Below are positions 8,795-18,033 of a stretch of DNA of 64,000 nt, one piece after another (positions within the stretch are counted from its first letter, which is position 1; every line of letters begins with the position of its first letter). Where the stretch lies: contig NZ_FMVJ01000007.1 of NCBI RefSeq assembly GCF_900102135.1, forward strand, positions 186,001-250,000, read 5' to 3'. The DNA is from Microvirga guangxiensis (GTDB lineage Bacteria; Pseudomonadota; Alphaproteobacteria; Rhizobiales; Beijerinckiaceae). The translations under genes were made by a program, and so were the position numbers. The notes below the pieces were generated by a model. The model ran no database searches. It was not told where the DNA came from and was given only the letters and a program-made list of their open reading frames with translations.

Positions 8795-9847
8795 ATGAAC
8801 CGCACGATCAATGATTTCGGGCTCGTCTGCGGCATCCTTCCGCAGGGTGCAAAGAATGCGATCACGGATGTTCCTGGCGTCCAGGTCGGGCATTGCACCC
8901 TCCGGGATGGAGACATCAATACCGGCGTCACGGCAATTCTGCCCCATTCCGGCAATCTTTTTCGCCGCAAGGTCGTTGCGGCCTCCCACGTCATCAATGG
9001 TTTTGGGAAATCCACGGGCCTCGTGCAAATCGACGAGCTCGGAACGATCGAAACGCCCATCCTGCTGACGAACACCCTGTCCGTCGGCACCTGCGCGACG
9101 GCTCTGATCCGCGAAGCCATCTCGCAGAACCCCGATATCGGACGGACCACATCGACCGTGAACCCTGTGGTGGGGGAGTGCAACGATGGGCCGTTGAACG
9201 ACATCCAGGCTCTGATCGTCTCCGAGCATCATGCGAGGGTCGCTTTGCAGGCTGCGCATGACGGTCCGGTCGAGCAGGGCAGTGTGGGTGCCGGAACCGG
9301 CATGACCTGCTTCGGCTTCAAGGGCGGCATCGGATCATCGTCCCGGCGGATCTCGCTCGATGGGAGCGAGCATCACTTGGGCGTCCTCGTGCTCACCAAT
9401 TTCGGCAATGCGGGCGATCTCGTTCTTCCCGATGGCCGCCGCCCGTCTCCGAAGACTGTCGAGAATTTGGCCAAGGCGCAGGAGAAGGGCTCGATCATCA
9501 TCGTCCTTGCCACGGATGTTCCGCTCGAGCACCGGCAGCTCACCCGCGTCGCAAAGCGTGCGGGAGCAGGCCTTGCCCGGCTCGGCTCGTTCTGGGGACA
9601 TGGCAGCGGTGACATCGCCATCGCATTCACGACAGGAAACACAATCGATCACGACAGCAAGGCCGACGTGGCCGAGATGCGTGTTCTGAACGAGGATCGG
9701 ATCGATCTGCTGTTTCGTGCTGCTGCCGAGGCTACGCAGGAGGCCGTACTGAATTCCATGCTCTCGGCCGATGAGTTTGTTGGGCGAGGCGGCGCAACTC
9801 GCGTATCGTTGGTGCAAGTCCTGCGCCGTAGCGAGCTGAAACCTTAA
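8795..9847 (+). CDS. P1-family self-processing aminopeptidase (DmpA-like, L-aminopeptidase/D-esterase)
   Basis: A 350-residue Ntn-hydrolase-like peptidase of the DmpA (S58/P1) family. The predicted autocleavage site is Gly-Ser in EKGSIIIVLATD (about residues 232-233), which would free a beta chain starting with the nucleophilic Ser, as in Ochrobactrum DmpA. NTLSVGT and the downstream GSGDIAIAF oxyanion segment are conserved. Family members remove N-terminal L- or D-residues or beta-peptides. A GTG one codon upstream (8792) could be used instead. It follows the transporter genes in the same direction, so it probably processes imported peptides. Confidence 0.9.
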   Translation: MNRTINDFGLVCGILPQGAKNAITDVPGVQVGHCTLRDGDINTGVTAILPHSGNLFRRKVVAASHVINGFGKSTGLVQIDELGTIETPILLTNTLSVGTCATALIREAISQNPDIGRTTSTVNPVVGECNDGPLNDIQALIVSEHHARVALQAAHDGPVEQGSVGAGTGMTCFGFKGGIGSSSRRISLDGSEHHLGVLVLTNFGNAGDLVLPDGRRPSPKTVENLAKAQEKGSIIIVLATDVPLEHRQLTRVAKRAGAGLARLGSFWGHGSGDIAIAFTTGNTIDHDSKADVAEMRVLNEDRIDLLFRAAAEATQEAVLNSMLSADEFVGRGGATRVSLVQVLRRSELKP

Positions 9848-9912
9848 AGCGCCAACCATGCGAGCCGGAAATCGTCAGGATAGGCTCCGCCGCTCGAAAA
9901 GGCAGTTATGAC

Positions 9913-10689
9913 ATGACGGCATCCAAAACCTCCCGGCCCATCGTCGGTATTCTCGGCAACCGGATCTACGACGGGTTGCTGCCAACTCAGGCGGTCGACG
10001 AAAAGTACCTGCATGCCGCGATCGAATTGGCGGATGTCGACGTCGTCATCATCCCGTCTCTTGAGAATCTTTCGGGGATGGAAAATATCCTCGACCGTCT
10101 GGACGGTGTTCTGCTCACTGGAGCTGCAACCAATGTCCACCCGAAATACTTCGATCCCGAGGCGGATCAGGACAGCTACAAGCCATTCGATGCGGGCCGG
10201 GATGATGCCGCGCTCAAGCTCATCCGTTCGGTTTGCGATAGAGATATCCCGCTGCTTGCCATTTGCCGTGGCATTCAGGAAATCAACGTCGCATTCGGAG
10301 GAAGCCTTTACGCCAACATCGCGACGGACGACGAACATCACTGCCACACCACGTGGGTGTCCGGCGCGCCCCTTGAGCAACTATATGGACCTGCTCACGA
10401 CCTGCTCGTCACGCCGGGCGGCTCTTTGGAAACCCTGACCCGGCAGGAGCCCTTCAAGGTGAACTCGCTTCATGTTCAGGCCATCGAGCGGCTTGGTGAA
10501 GGCCTGACAGTAGAAGCACGCGCGCCGGACGGAGCGATTGAGGCCATCAGCGTTCAAGGCTGCACTTTCAGCATGGGAGTCCAATGGCATCCGGAGTTCC
10601 AGGCTTCAGAGAACGAGCTTTCCCGCAGCCTCTTCAGCGCGTTCGGGTCGGCTGTGAGAGCGTATAGTCAGAAGAGAGCGGCACGCTAA
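9913..10689 (+). CDS. Gamma-glutamyl hydrolase, class I glutamine-amidotransferase-like (PuuD family)
   Basis: A 258-residue peptidase C26 protein. The triad is visible: Cys118 in LAICRGIQEINV, His226 and Glu228 in QWHPEF. Relatives hydrolyse gamma-glutamyl amide bonds, for example gamma-glutamyl-GABA. Here it closes a run of same-strand genes for D-peptide handling, so a gamma-D-glutamyl substrate from peptidoglycan stems is a reasonable guess. No puu polyamine genes are nearby, which argues against the putrescine pathway. Confidence 0.85.
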   Translation: MTASKTSRPIVGILGNRIYDGLLPTQAVDEKYLHAAIELADVDVVIIPSLENLSGMENILDRLDGVLLTGAATNVHPKYFDPEADQDSYKPFDAGRDDAALKLIRSVCDRDIPLLAICRGIQEINVAFGGSLYANIATDDEHHCHTTWVSGAPLEQLYGPAHDLLVTPGGSLETLTRQEPFKVNSLHVQAIERLGEGLTVEARAPDGAIEAISVQGCTFSMGVQWHPEFQASENELSRSLFSAFGSAVRAYSQKRAAR

Positions 10690-11305
10690 AAGTTCTCTCG
10701 CTGCAAACTTGAGGCTGCACTCGAAGATACTTCACCGGCACGACGCTACCGGAAACGGATGGGCGGAAAGCTGCTGGAACAGCTCTCCGTGCCAGCGCCG
10801 CCTCTAACCGCCCTGCATGGGCTCAAGATTGGTCGGCTGGCTCTCAACTTTCGGTTCAAGCGTGAGGAGCGTTCTTGCGCAGTGCCCGAAAGAGAGCCTC
10901 AGCATTGAGGCGCTGGCAAAGATCCGGATCGGCCTGAGGCTTAGAGCCGCAGATCGATCTCGACCAGCTTTTGCCCCGGGGTCGGCCTTTGGGCATTTTA
11001 TGCCTGGTGTCGTCCATCACCTGCTCTGCCTCCGGCATCGGTCTAATGTGTTTATGGAAACAGCAAGTTAGCTGTCTATTACTTGGTGTCTTATCGCGCG
11101 GAAGTCCGCTTGAAAGTAATTCTAAGTAATTAAATAACATATCTATTTATATTACTTGAAATATTAATAAAACCCGCGTCATAAAATCCTAACCTGTATC
11201 AAAACTGCTCCGCCAGTAATGGTGATGAGCAACTTGGTGCCGGATGCCTAACATCCGTTCCGGTACCACGGTCCTTGCGGGTAGCTGGCGATCCCGAAAA
11301 TTCCC
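10690..11305. other. 616-bp non-coding gap with AT-rich promoter-like segment
   Basis: No convincing gene is seen. The first 400 bases have ordinary composition. Bases ~11100-11200 are strikingly AT-rich and contain repeated AAGTAAT/ATTACTT-like tracts. A small hairpin (GGATG 11242-11246 with CATCC 11252-11256) lies inside a longer imperfect GGTGCCGG/CCGGTACC dyad before the adhesin gene. This suits a promoter and leader for the large RTX gene. Confidence 0.5.
11100..11200 (+). promoter_or_regulatory. AT-rich putative promoter/regulatory region of the RTX protein gene
   Basis: A sharply AT-rich stretch with clustered AAGTAAT, TTACTTG and ATTAATAAA elements, about 100-200 bp upstream of the RTX gene start. 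In a GC-rich genome such a patch often marks a nucleoid-protein-controlled promoter. No clear -35/-10 pair can be assigned by eye. Confidence 0.35.
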
Positions 11306-14300
11306 GTGCCCGATCCGGACGCTCTCCGAGACAAAGACCAACACATGACCGCTCCTGCCGACCGCCTCATCATCGCCAGCTATTCAGATCTCGGCCTCAA
11401 CAATAATAATCAATCGCAAGTCGGGATCGGCCTCTATTACTACGGTCTACCCGGTACACAGATAGGGGCAGGATACACGCTCGAAATTGTCTATCGTGGG
11501 GCTAACGGAGCCCCGACGACATGGTTCATGCCCGTTCATGATGTGCTTCAATCGGGCACCGAGTACATCATCATCGAGGATACTTGGTACGACTACATGG
11601 ATTCCCTTCCGGGGGTCTTTGGCTTCCACAATACTGCCATGATCAGCACAGGAGGCGACTCCAAACCCGATGTGATCGCGCTTGTCCTAAAGAAGGACGG
11701 TATAATCGTTGACACGCTCGGAAATCCTAGTGGCAGCACGCCGCTTCTTAACGATCCAGGGATCGTGGTGCGTAACACCAATTTCGCAGAAGCGGGTGGA
11801 GACTATCTTGCAAGTGACTGGAACTTCCTGGCGACGAACGATCCATCGCTTGGGGGGAATCCCTATAAGTACGTGAATGGGTTTACGGGAGCCGTTGCGC
11901 CTGCTGCTCCCAGCATCGTCTCTGTTTCCTCGCCCACCGATAATGGGAGCTATAAGGCTGGCGATGAGATCATCGTGACGGTCACGTTCAACCAAGCGGT
12001 CGATGTCGATTCCGTCGGCGGAACCCCGACCTTGCAACTCGAGACCGGCAGTACCGATCGCTTCGCAGTCTACCAGAGCGGCAGCGGCACCGACACGCTT
12101 ACGTTCAAATACATTGTCCAGGCTGGCGACAGCAGCAGCGATCTCAACTATCTCCACACAGGGGCGCTGGATAAAGCAGGCGCCACCATCAAGGTGAGGG
12201 GCGGTACGACGGATGCCTCGCTGGGTCTGCCTGCCCTCAACAGCAGCACTTCGCTCGCTGGCAGCAAGGCGATCATCATCGACGGTATTGCACCCACGCT
12301 CACCATCACCAGCAACAAGTCGGTTCTGAAGGCAGGCGAGACGGCAACGATCACTTTCACGTTCAGCGAGGATCCCGGCTCCCGCTTCACCTGGGACGGC
12401 ACTTCGGGACATGTGGTCGTTGATGGCGGCACACTCGGCGCGATCTCCGGCAGCGGTCTGACGCGCACAGCGACCTTTACTCCGTTAGATGGGATCGACA
12501 CTCGTACCGCCACCATCGCAGTCACACCCGGCTCTTTTACGGATGCGGCTGGCAACCCGATTGTCGTCAACAACACCGCGCTGGTCTCTTTCGACACCAA
12601 AGCGCCAACGGCCACGATCTTGAGCAGTGCCTTCTCCGACGATACGGGCGCTTCGAATACCGACTTGATCACTTCTAGCGCGGTGCAGACCATATCCGGC
12701 ACACTGAGTGCCGCCCTCGGCGGCGGTGAGCGGGTCGAGGTCTCGCTGGACAATGGCGCTAGCTGGAGCACGGCCACATCTACCGGCACCAACTGGTCGC
12801 TGCCAGTTGTGTTGAGCGGCAGCAGCATCCTGCAAGTGCGCGTGGTGGATGCTGTCGGAAACATCGGTGCTGTGCATTCACGCCCCTATGCACTCGATAC
12901 CGCTGGCCCATCCGCACCATCCGCACCTGACCTCGTCGCCTCATCCGATACTGGTAGCTCTGACAGCGACAACATCACCGGCGATACCACTCCGACCTTC
13001 AGCGGCACGGCGGAAGTTGGCGCGACGGTGATTCTGTATTCCGACAACACTGTCATCGGTTCGACAGTCGCCGTCGGCGGCGTCTGGACGATCACCACCT
13101 CTCCTCTCTTGGCTGGGACGCACACCATCACCGCCAGAGCGGTCGATCCTGCCGGTAATACCAGCACCGCATCGGAGGAGCTCGAAATCCAGATCATTAC
13201 AGGGGCACCCACGGCCCGGGTGGCCAGCATGGCATTCTCGAGCGACACCGGCGCCTCGGTGACAGACTTCGTGACCAACACGGCCAGCCAGACCATCAGT
13301 GGGACTCTGGACGCAGCGTTGGGGCAGTACGAGCATGTTGAATTGTCGTTCGATGGTGGACAGAGCTGGAGCGTTGCCAGAGTTGATACCCCCACGAGCT
13401 GGTCGTTTTCGACCACGCTTGTGGAAGGCACACACATGATCGCAGCGCGTGTGGTAAATCCCGTGGGCAATAGCGGTTCAATGCTTGCACAGGGCTATAC
13501 GCTCGATACCGAAGCACCGGGTGTGACGATCCGCAGTGACGTGACGCAGCTGAAGATCGGCGGGATTGCAACTATTACCTTCACGTTCAACGAAGCCCAA
13601 TCAGGATTCGGCCTCGACGACATCGTCGTGACCGGGGGGACGCTGGGCCCGCTCTCGGGCAGCGGCCTTGTTTACACCGCCGTCTTCACGCCAACTTCCG
13701 GCATCAATTCCACTCAGGCCAGCATCATGGTTTCCCCTGGGGCCTATGTGGACGCTGCGGGCAATAGCAACGGCGCCAGCATGAGCCTTGTGCTGCCCGT
13801 CGACACTTTGGCCCCAGGCGCGCCGTCCGTGCCTGTACTGGCTACTGGCAGCGATACTGGCAGTTCCAGCATCGACAAGCTGACCAACAACAACAGGCCG
13901 ACCTTTACCGGGACTGCAGAATCCGGCGCGACGGTGGTCTTGTACGACACCAATGGCGATGTGATCGGCAGCGGCACCGCCGTGAACGGTACATGGACGA
14001 TTACACCTACCGCCGCACTGGCCGGCGGTGTGCACACGATCAGTGCCAGGGCGATCGATGCCGCAGGCAACGAGAGTGCTGTTTCAGGTGGCCAGTCTGT
14101 CACCATCGATACGACAGCGCCGAGCCTGACCATCACCAGCGACGTCGCGATGCTGAATAGCGGCCGGTCGGCGACCATCACCTTCACCTTCAGCGAGGAT
14201 CCCCACGGAACCTTCACCTGGGAGGATATCAGTGTCGTCGGTGGGACGCTGGGCCCGCTTTCGGGAAGCGGTCTTGTTTACACTGCTGTCTTCACGCCTC

Positions 14301-16657
14301 TCTCGGGTGTCAATACCGGCACAGCCAGCATCGCGGTGTCCTCTGGGTCCTATGTCGACGCTGCGGGCAACTCGGGCAATGCAGGTGCAATGGCTGTGCT
14401 GACCTTCGACACGGCAGCTCCGGCGGCGCCGTCGATGCCGGATCTGGTTGCAGCCTCGGACACCGGCGGTTCCGACAGCGACGATATCACCGGCGATACT
14501 ACCCCGACCTTTACCGGCACGGCGGAAATCGGGGCCACGGTGACGTTGTACAACGGCTCGACACCAATCGGCACGGCCGTTGCCGTCGGTGGCACCTGGA
14601 CGATCACGAGCTCTACTCTCCCGGCTGGAGCTCACACCATCACCGCCCGGGCGACCGACCTTGCAGGCAACCTTGGCCCGGCCTCGCAAGCGCTGGAGAT
14701 AGAGGTCATTACCAACGCGCCTTCCACGCAGGTAATCGACGTGGCCCTCTCCTCCGACAACGGTCAGTCGAGCAGCGACCTCGTGACCAATCAAACAGCT
14801 CAGACCGTGAGTGCCACGCTCTCGGCTGCGTTGAAGAATGGAGAAACCCTTCATGCTTCTTCCGATGGCGGTCTGCACTGGACCGACATCACGGCGATGG
14901 TGCACGGCACGGCGGTGAGCTGGACGAATGTCAGCCTATCCTCAGGCACCAATACGCTGCAGTTCAAGGTGATCGACGCGGCCGGCAACGAAGGCCAGAG
15001 CGTGAGCCGGACCTACACCCTCGATAGCGTTGCTCCGACAGTCGCGATCACCCTGTCTGCCGACAAGCTGAAAGCGGGTGAGACGGCGACCGTCACCTTC
15101 ACCTTCTCGGAAATTCCGGTTGGCTTCACGGCCAGTGATGTGACGGTGGAGAACGGTACCTTGTCAGGGTTTGTGGTCTCGGGATCGGATGCGAAGGTTT
15201 ACACCGCGGTCCTGACGCCGGCCACCAATGTTGAGGACGCTCACAATCTGATCACGGTCGGCACCGGCTGGAGCGATGTGGCTGGCAATACGCCGTTGAG
15301 CAGCACGGTATCGCCGTCCTTTGCCGTGGAAGCGCGACAGACCGATGGTGTCGATGTGGTGGAAACGCCGATCACCAATTCGGACGGCAGTGTCGGACGG
15401 ATGCTGACCATTCCGGTGGTGACCTCAACCCGCCAAGAGCAGGCAGGCACGTCCACGCTGGCCGACATTCCCCTGGTTGTCTCCGGCTCCGGCGTGCCGC
15501 TTTTGCTGGCCCAATTACCAGTTGGCTATGGCCTTCAGGTCACCGGCTCGTCGTCTCCAACTCTTGCCGGCGCGTCACTGACGAACCTGATCCGTGAGAT
15601 CGTGGCGCATACCTCGACGGGATCGTCCGGACAATCCTCGCTCACCGAAGGCGGTACTGGCTTCCTGCAGGGATTGTCCGGCAGTACCCCAATCATCGTG
15701 CAGACCCTTGTGCCGACGGTGAGCCCAGGCAGCAGCACGGTTCCGGGCGCACCGCTGGTCATCAGCGGCAGCAGCGATCCGAGTGCGCCAGTCACGGCGG
15801 TGGTGATCGACACGAGTAGCTTGCCGTCTGGCAGCCATATCGAACTCCAGAATGTGGACTTCGCCGCGGTCATCGGCAGCGTAAGGGTCACCGGAGGGGA
15901 CGGCTCGCAGGTCGTGTTCGCGGACGACGCGAGCCAGCACATCGTGCTGGGTGCCGATGACGACACCATCCATGGCGGCGGCGGCAACGACTACATCGGC
16001 TCGCATGGCGGCGATGACTGGCTCTATGGCGACGACGGCAATGACACCGTCTCCGGCGGTGCAGGCAATGACCATCTTTGGGGCGGTTCCGGCAACGATA
16101 GGCTCGATGGCGGACTCGGCAACGATACCCTGAGGGGCGATGCTGGCAACGACACGCTGTATGGGGGTTCCGGCAACGATGCCCTGTGGGGCGGTTCGGG
16201 CAAGGACCGGCTCTACGGGGAGGCCGGTAATGACAAGCTGAGAGGCGAGGCCGGCAACGACTGGATCCTGGGCGGCCTTGGTCGCGATCAGATGTGGGGC
16301 GGTGCCGGCTCGGACACCTTTGCGTTCCACTCTGTTCGTGAGAGCCGCGTCGGCTCGCAGCGCGACATCATTCGCGACTTCCAGTCGGGCCGGGACAAGA
16401 TCGATCTGCGCAAGATCGATGCCGACGCCACCCAGAAGGGCAATCAGGCCTTCACTTGGAGTTGGGCCGACAAGGCCTGGCCCTTCCTGAACCCGCACAA
16501 GGCTGCGACCGCGCTCCTGGGATCGGGCTTCACCGGCAAGGCGGGGCAGTTGCGATATGAGAATGGCATTCTGATGGGCGACGTCAACGGCGATGGACGT
16601 GCCGATTTCGAGGTCAGGATCATCGGCTCCTTCGCCAGCGGTGACGTGATCCTGTAA
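11306..16657 (+). CDS. Giant Ig-like/RTX secreted protein (adhesin-like, probable type I secretion substrate)
   Basis: A 1783-residue protein without a Sec signal. Residues ~14-190 form a distinct N-terminal domain that loosely resembles a lamin-tail-like fold (ALVLKKDGIIVDTLGNP). Residues ~200-1335 hold an opening module, then about ten Ig-like modules of three sequence types. Residues ~1340-1545 are Ser/Thr/Gly/Val-rich. Residues ~1550-1668 carry around a dozen GGxGxDxLxG calcium-binding RTX nonapeptides, and the last ~115 residues form the usual uncleaved C-terminal secretion region. No ABC/HlyD/TolC genes are adjacent, so the exporter is elsewhere. The start is GTG 11306 or ATG 11345 (residue 14); neither has a strong ribosome-binding site. 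Confidence 0.88.
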   Translation: MPDPDALRDKDQHMTAPADRLIIASYSDLGLNNNNQSQVGIGLYYYGLPGTQIGAGYTLEIVYRGANGAPTTWFMPVHDVLQSGTEYIIIEDTWYDYMDSLPGVFGFHNTAMISTGGDSKPDVIALVLKKDGIIVDTLGNPSGSTPLLNDPGIVVRNTNFAEAGGDYLASDWNFLATNDPSLGGNPYKYVNGFTGAVAPAAPSIVSVSSPTDNGSYKAGDEIIVTVTFNQAVDVDSVGGTPTLQLETGSTDRFAVYQSGSGTDTLTFKYIVQAGDSSSDLNYLHTGALDKAGATIKVRGGTTDASLGLPALNSSTSLAGSKAIIIDGIAPTLTITSNKSVLKAGETATITFTFSEDPGSRFTWDGTSGHVVVDGGTLGAISGSGLTRTATFTPLDGIDTRTATIAVTPGSFTDAAGNPIVVNNTALVSFDTKAPTATILSSAFSDDTGASNTDLITSSAVQTISGTLSAALGGGERVEVSLDNGASWSTATSTGTNWSLPVVLSGSSILQVRVVDAVGNIGAVHSRPYALDTAGPSAPSAPDLVASSDTGSSDSDNITGDTTPTFSGTAEVGATVILYSDNTVIGSTVAVGGVWTITTSPLLAGTHTITARAVDPAGNTSTASEELEIQIITGAPTARVASMAFSSDTGASVTDFVTNTASQTISGTLDAALGQYEHVELSFDGGQSWSVARVDTPTSWSFSTTLVEGTHMIAARVVNPVGNSGSMLAQGYTLDTEAPGVTIRSDVTQLKIGGIATITFTFNEAQSGFGLDDIVVTGGTLGPLSGSGLVYTAVFTPTSGINSTQASIMVSPGAYVDAAGNSNGASMSLVLPVDTLAPGAPSVPVLATGSDTGSSSIDKLTNNNRPTFTGTAESGATVVLYDTNGDVIGSGTAVNGTWTITPTAALAGGVHTISARAIDAAGNESAVSGGQSVTIDTTAPSLTITSDVAMLNSGRSATITFTFSEDPHGTFTWEDISVVGGTLGPLSGSGLVYTAVFTPLSGVNTGTASIAVSSGSYVDAAGNSGNAGAMAVLTFDTAAPAAPSMPDLVAASDTGGSDSDDITGDTTPTFTGTAEIGATVTLYNGSTPIGTAVAVGGTWTITSSTLPAGAHTITARATDLAGNLGPASQALEIEVITNAPSTQVIDVALSSDNGQSSSDLVTNQTAQTVSATLSAALKNGETLHASSDGGLHWTDITAMVHGTAVSWTNVSLSSGTNTLQFKVIDAAGNEGQSVSRTYTLDSVAPTVAITLSADKLKAGETATVTFTFSEIPVGFTASDVTVENGTLSGFVVSGSDAKVYTAVLTPATNVEDAHNLITVGTGWSDVAGNTPLSSTVSPSFAVEARQTDGVDVVETPITNSDGSVGRMLTIPVVTSTRQEQAGTSTLADIPLVVSGSGVPLLLAQLPVGYGLQVTGSSSPTLAGASLTNLIREIVAHTSTGSSGQSSLTEGGTGFLQGLSGSTPIIVQTLVPTVSPGSSTVPGAPLVISGSSDPSAPVTAVVIDTSSLPSGSHIELQNVDFAAVIGSVRVTGGDGSQVVFADDASQHIVLGADDDTIHGGGGNDYIGSHGGDDWLYGDDGNDTVSGGAGNDHLWGGSGNDRLDGGLGNDTLRGDAGNDTLYGGSGNDALWGGSGKDRLYGEAGNDKLRGEAGNDWILGGLGRDQMWGGAGSDTFAFHSVRESRVGSQRDIIRDFQSGRDKIDLRKIDADATQKGNQAFTWSWADKAWPFLNPHKAATALLGSGFTGKAGQLRYENGILMGDVNGDGRADFEVRIIGSFASGDVIL

Positions 16658-16664
16658 GCCTCCA

Positions 16665-16701
16665 GGACAAGGCGGGAGAATTGACAAAGCCCGCCTTGTC
16701 C
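16665..16701. terminator. Bidirectional hairpin between the RTX gene and rlmD
   Basis: A perfect 12-bp inverted repeat, GGACAAGGCGGG (16665-16676) and CCCGCCTTGTCC (16690-16701), with a 13-base loop, lies 7 bp after the RTX stop and before the convergent methyltransferase gene. There is no clear T tract, so efficiency is uncertain. Confidence 0.55.
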
Positions 16702-16773
16702 AACTGTCTCTTCACTGTCCCACCTGGAAGCCGCCGAGAGTTCGCTTGAGAATGAAGCGTGAAGCGGTACTTG

Positions 16774-18033
16774 TTATCTGCGGCGCGACAGCGTTTTCGC
16801 CACCTCGCGGCGCAGAATGCCGACGACTTCCAGATGCGGCGAGTGTTTGAACTGATCCACCGGGATCACGCGCTCCAGGCGATAACCGCTGCTCATCAGG
16901 ATCGCAGCATCGCGCGCGAAGGTGGCGGCATCGCAGGAAACGCTCACCACGAGCGGCACCTTCGAAACCGCAAGCTGCTTGGCTTGCGCTTCAGCGCCCG
17001 CGCGCGGCGGGTCGAGCACAACGGCATCGAATGCGTTGAGCTCCGGTGACAGAAGCGGCCGACGGAAGAGGTCCCGCGCTTCGGTCGTAATCCGGCGAAG
17101 GCCGGGTGTCGCGCGAAATGCCTTGTCGAGGGCCGTCATCGAGCCCTGATCATATTCGACGGCATGAACCTCGGATTTTTCCGCGAGGCGCAACGCGAAG
17201 GGGCCAGAGCCTGAAAAGAGATCCGCGATACGCTTGGACCGCTCGCAGGCTTCGGTCACGAGGCGCGCAAGTGTTTCCTCACCGAGGCGCGTCGCTTGCA
17301 GAAAGGAGCCCGCAGGAGGCACGACCGAAGCGCGCCCCATGATGATTGCCGGTGGGCGGCGCTCGACAATCGCATCGCCATGGATCGACAGGCGTGAGAG
17401 ATCGAGCTTTTGCGCGAGGTCGATCAGGCTGAGGCGATCCGTATCCTTCAACGGTCCGTGCCCTCGCACATCCACGTCAAAGCCTGTTTGGGTGTTCGTG
17501 ATCTGGATATCGAGTGGTTTCCGCGCAGCCTTCAGATGTTCGCCGATGGCGCGGGCGATGCCAGGAGCCTGCTCCTTCAAAGGAGGCTCGGCGATGGGGC
17601 AGAAGCCGATCTCGACGATCTTGTGGCTGCGTGCCGCCATGTAGCCCACATGCATGGCCCGGTCGGGAAAGCGCACATGCAGCGTCACGCGGCGGCGGCC
17701 CTCGCCATGGGCATCGATCAGCGGTTCGATGGGAGCCTCGATGCGCGCCTGCCGCAAGGTGTGCGCAAGCGTCTCCTGCTTCCAGCTCTGATAGAAGCCG
17801 TGCTTCATGTGCTGGGTCGCGCAGCCGCCGCATTCATCGAAATAGGGGCAGAACGGTACCTCGCGTTCAGGCGAGGCCACATCGACGCCGATGAGATCGG
17901 CGCGCGAGCCATCGCGCTCGATGGTGACGGTCTCACCCGGCAACACCTTCGGCACGAAGATGGGACCGGTGGCGGTATCCGCAATCCCATCGGCTTTCGC
18001 GCCGAGGCGCTTGATCACAACTTGCTCAGCCAC
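16774..18033 (-). CDS. rlmD: 23S rRNA (uracil-C5)-methyltransferase, RlmD/RumA-like
   Basis: A 419-residue TrmA/RlmD-family RNA m5U methyltransferase. An N-terminal TRAM domain (about 1-60) is followed by the iron-sulphur cysteine set C-x5-C-x2-C (CPYFDECGGC) with a fourth Cys in GFCPIAE. The SAM site is FSGSGPFALRLA, and the catalytic Cys lies in VSCDAATFARD. The GTG start at 18033 is chosen because it opens the TRAM domain, has GGGAG upstream, and overlaps the tlyA stop by 8 bp, implying translational coupling. A longer open frame to 18168 overlaps tlyA and is unlikely. Confidence 0.9.
   Translation of the reverse strand: MAEQVVIKRLGAKADGIADTATGPIFVPKVLPGETVTIERDGSRADLIGVDVASPEREVPFCPYFDECGGCATQHMKHGFYQSWKQETLAHTLRQARIEAPIEPLIDAHGEGRRRVTLHVRFPDRAMHVGYMAARSHKIVEIGFCPIAEPPLKEQAPGIARAIGEHLKAARKPLDIQITNTQTGFDVDVRGHGPLKDTDRLSLIDLAQKLDLSRLSIHGDAIVERRPPAIIMGRASVVPPAGSFLQATRLGEETLARLVTEACERSKRIADLFSGSGPFALRLAEKSEVHAVEYDQGSMTALDKAFRATPGLRRITTEARDLFRRPLLSPELNAFDAVVLDPPRAGAEAQAKQLAVSKVPLVVSVSCDAATFARDAAILMSSGYRLERVIPVDQFKHSPHLEVVGILRREVAKTLSRRR

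Noticed and set aside
10817-11071. 84-codon plus-strand frame in the gap before the RTX gene
   Set aside because: No ribosome-binding site, no motif, and it ends in ordinary intergenic DNA.
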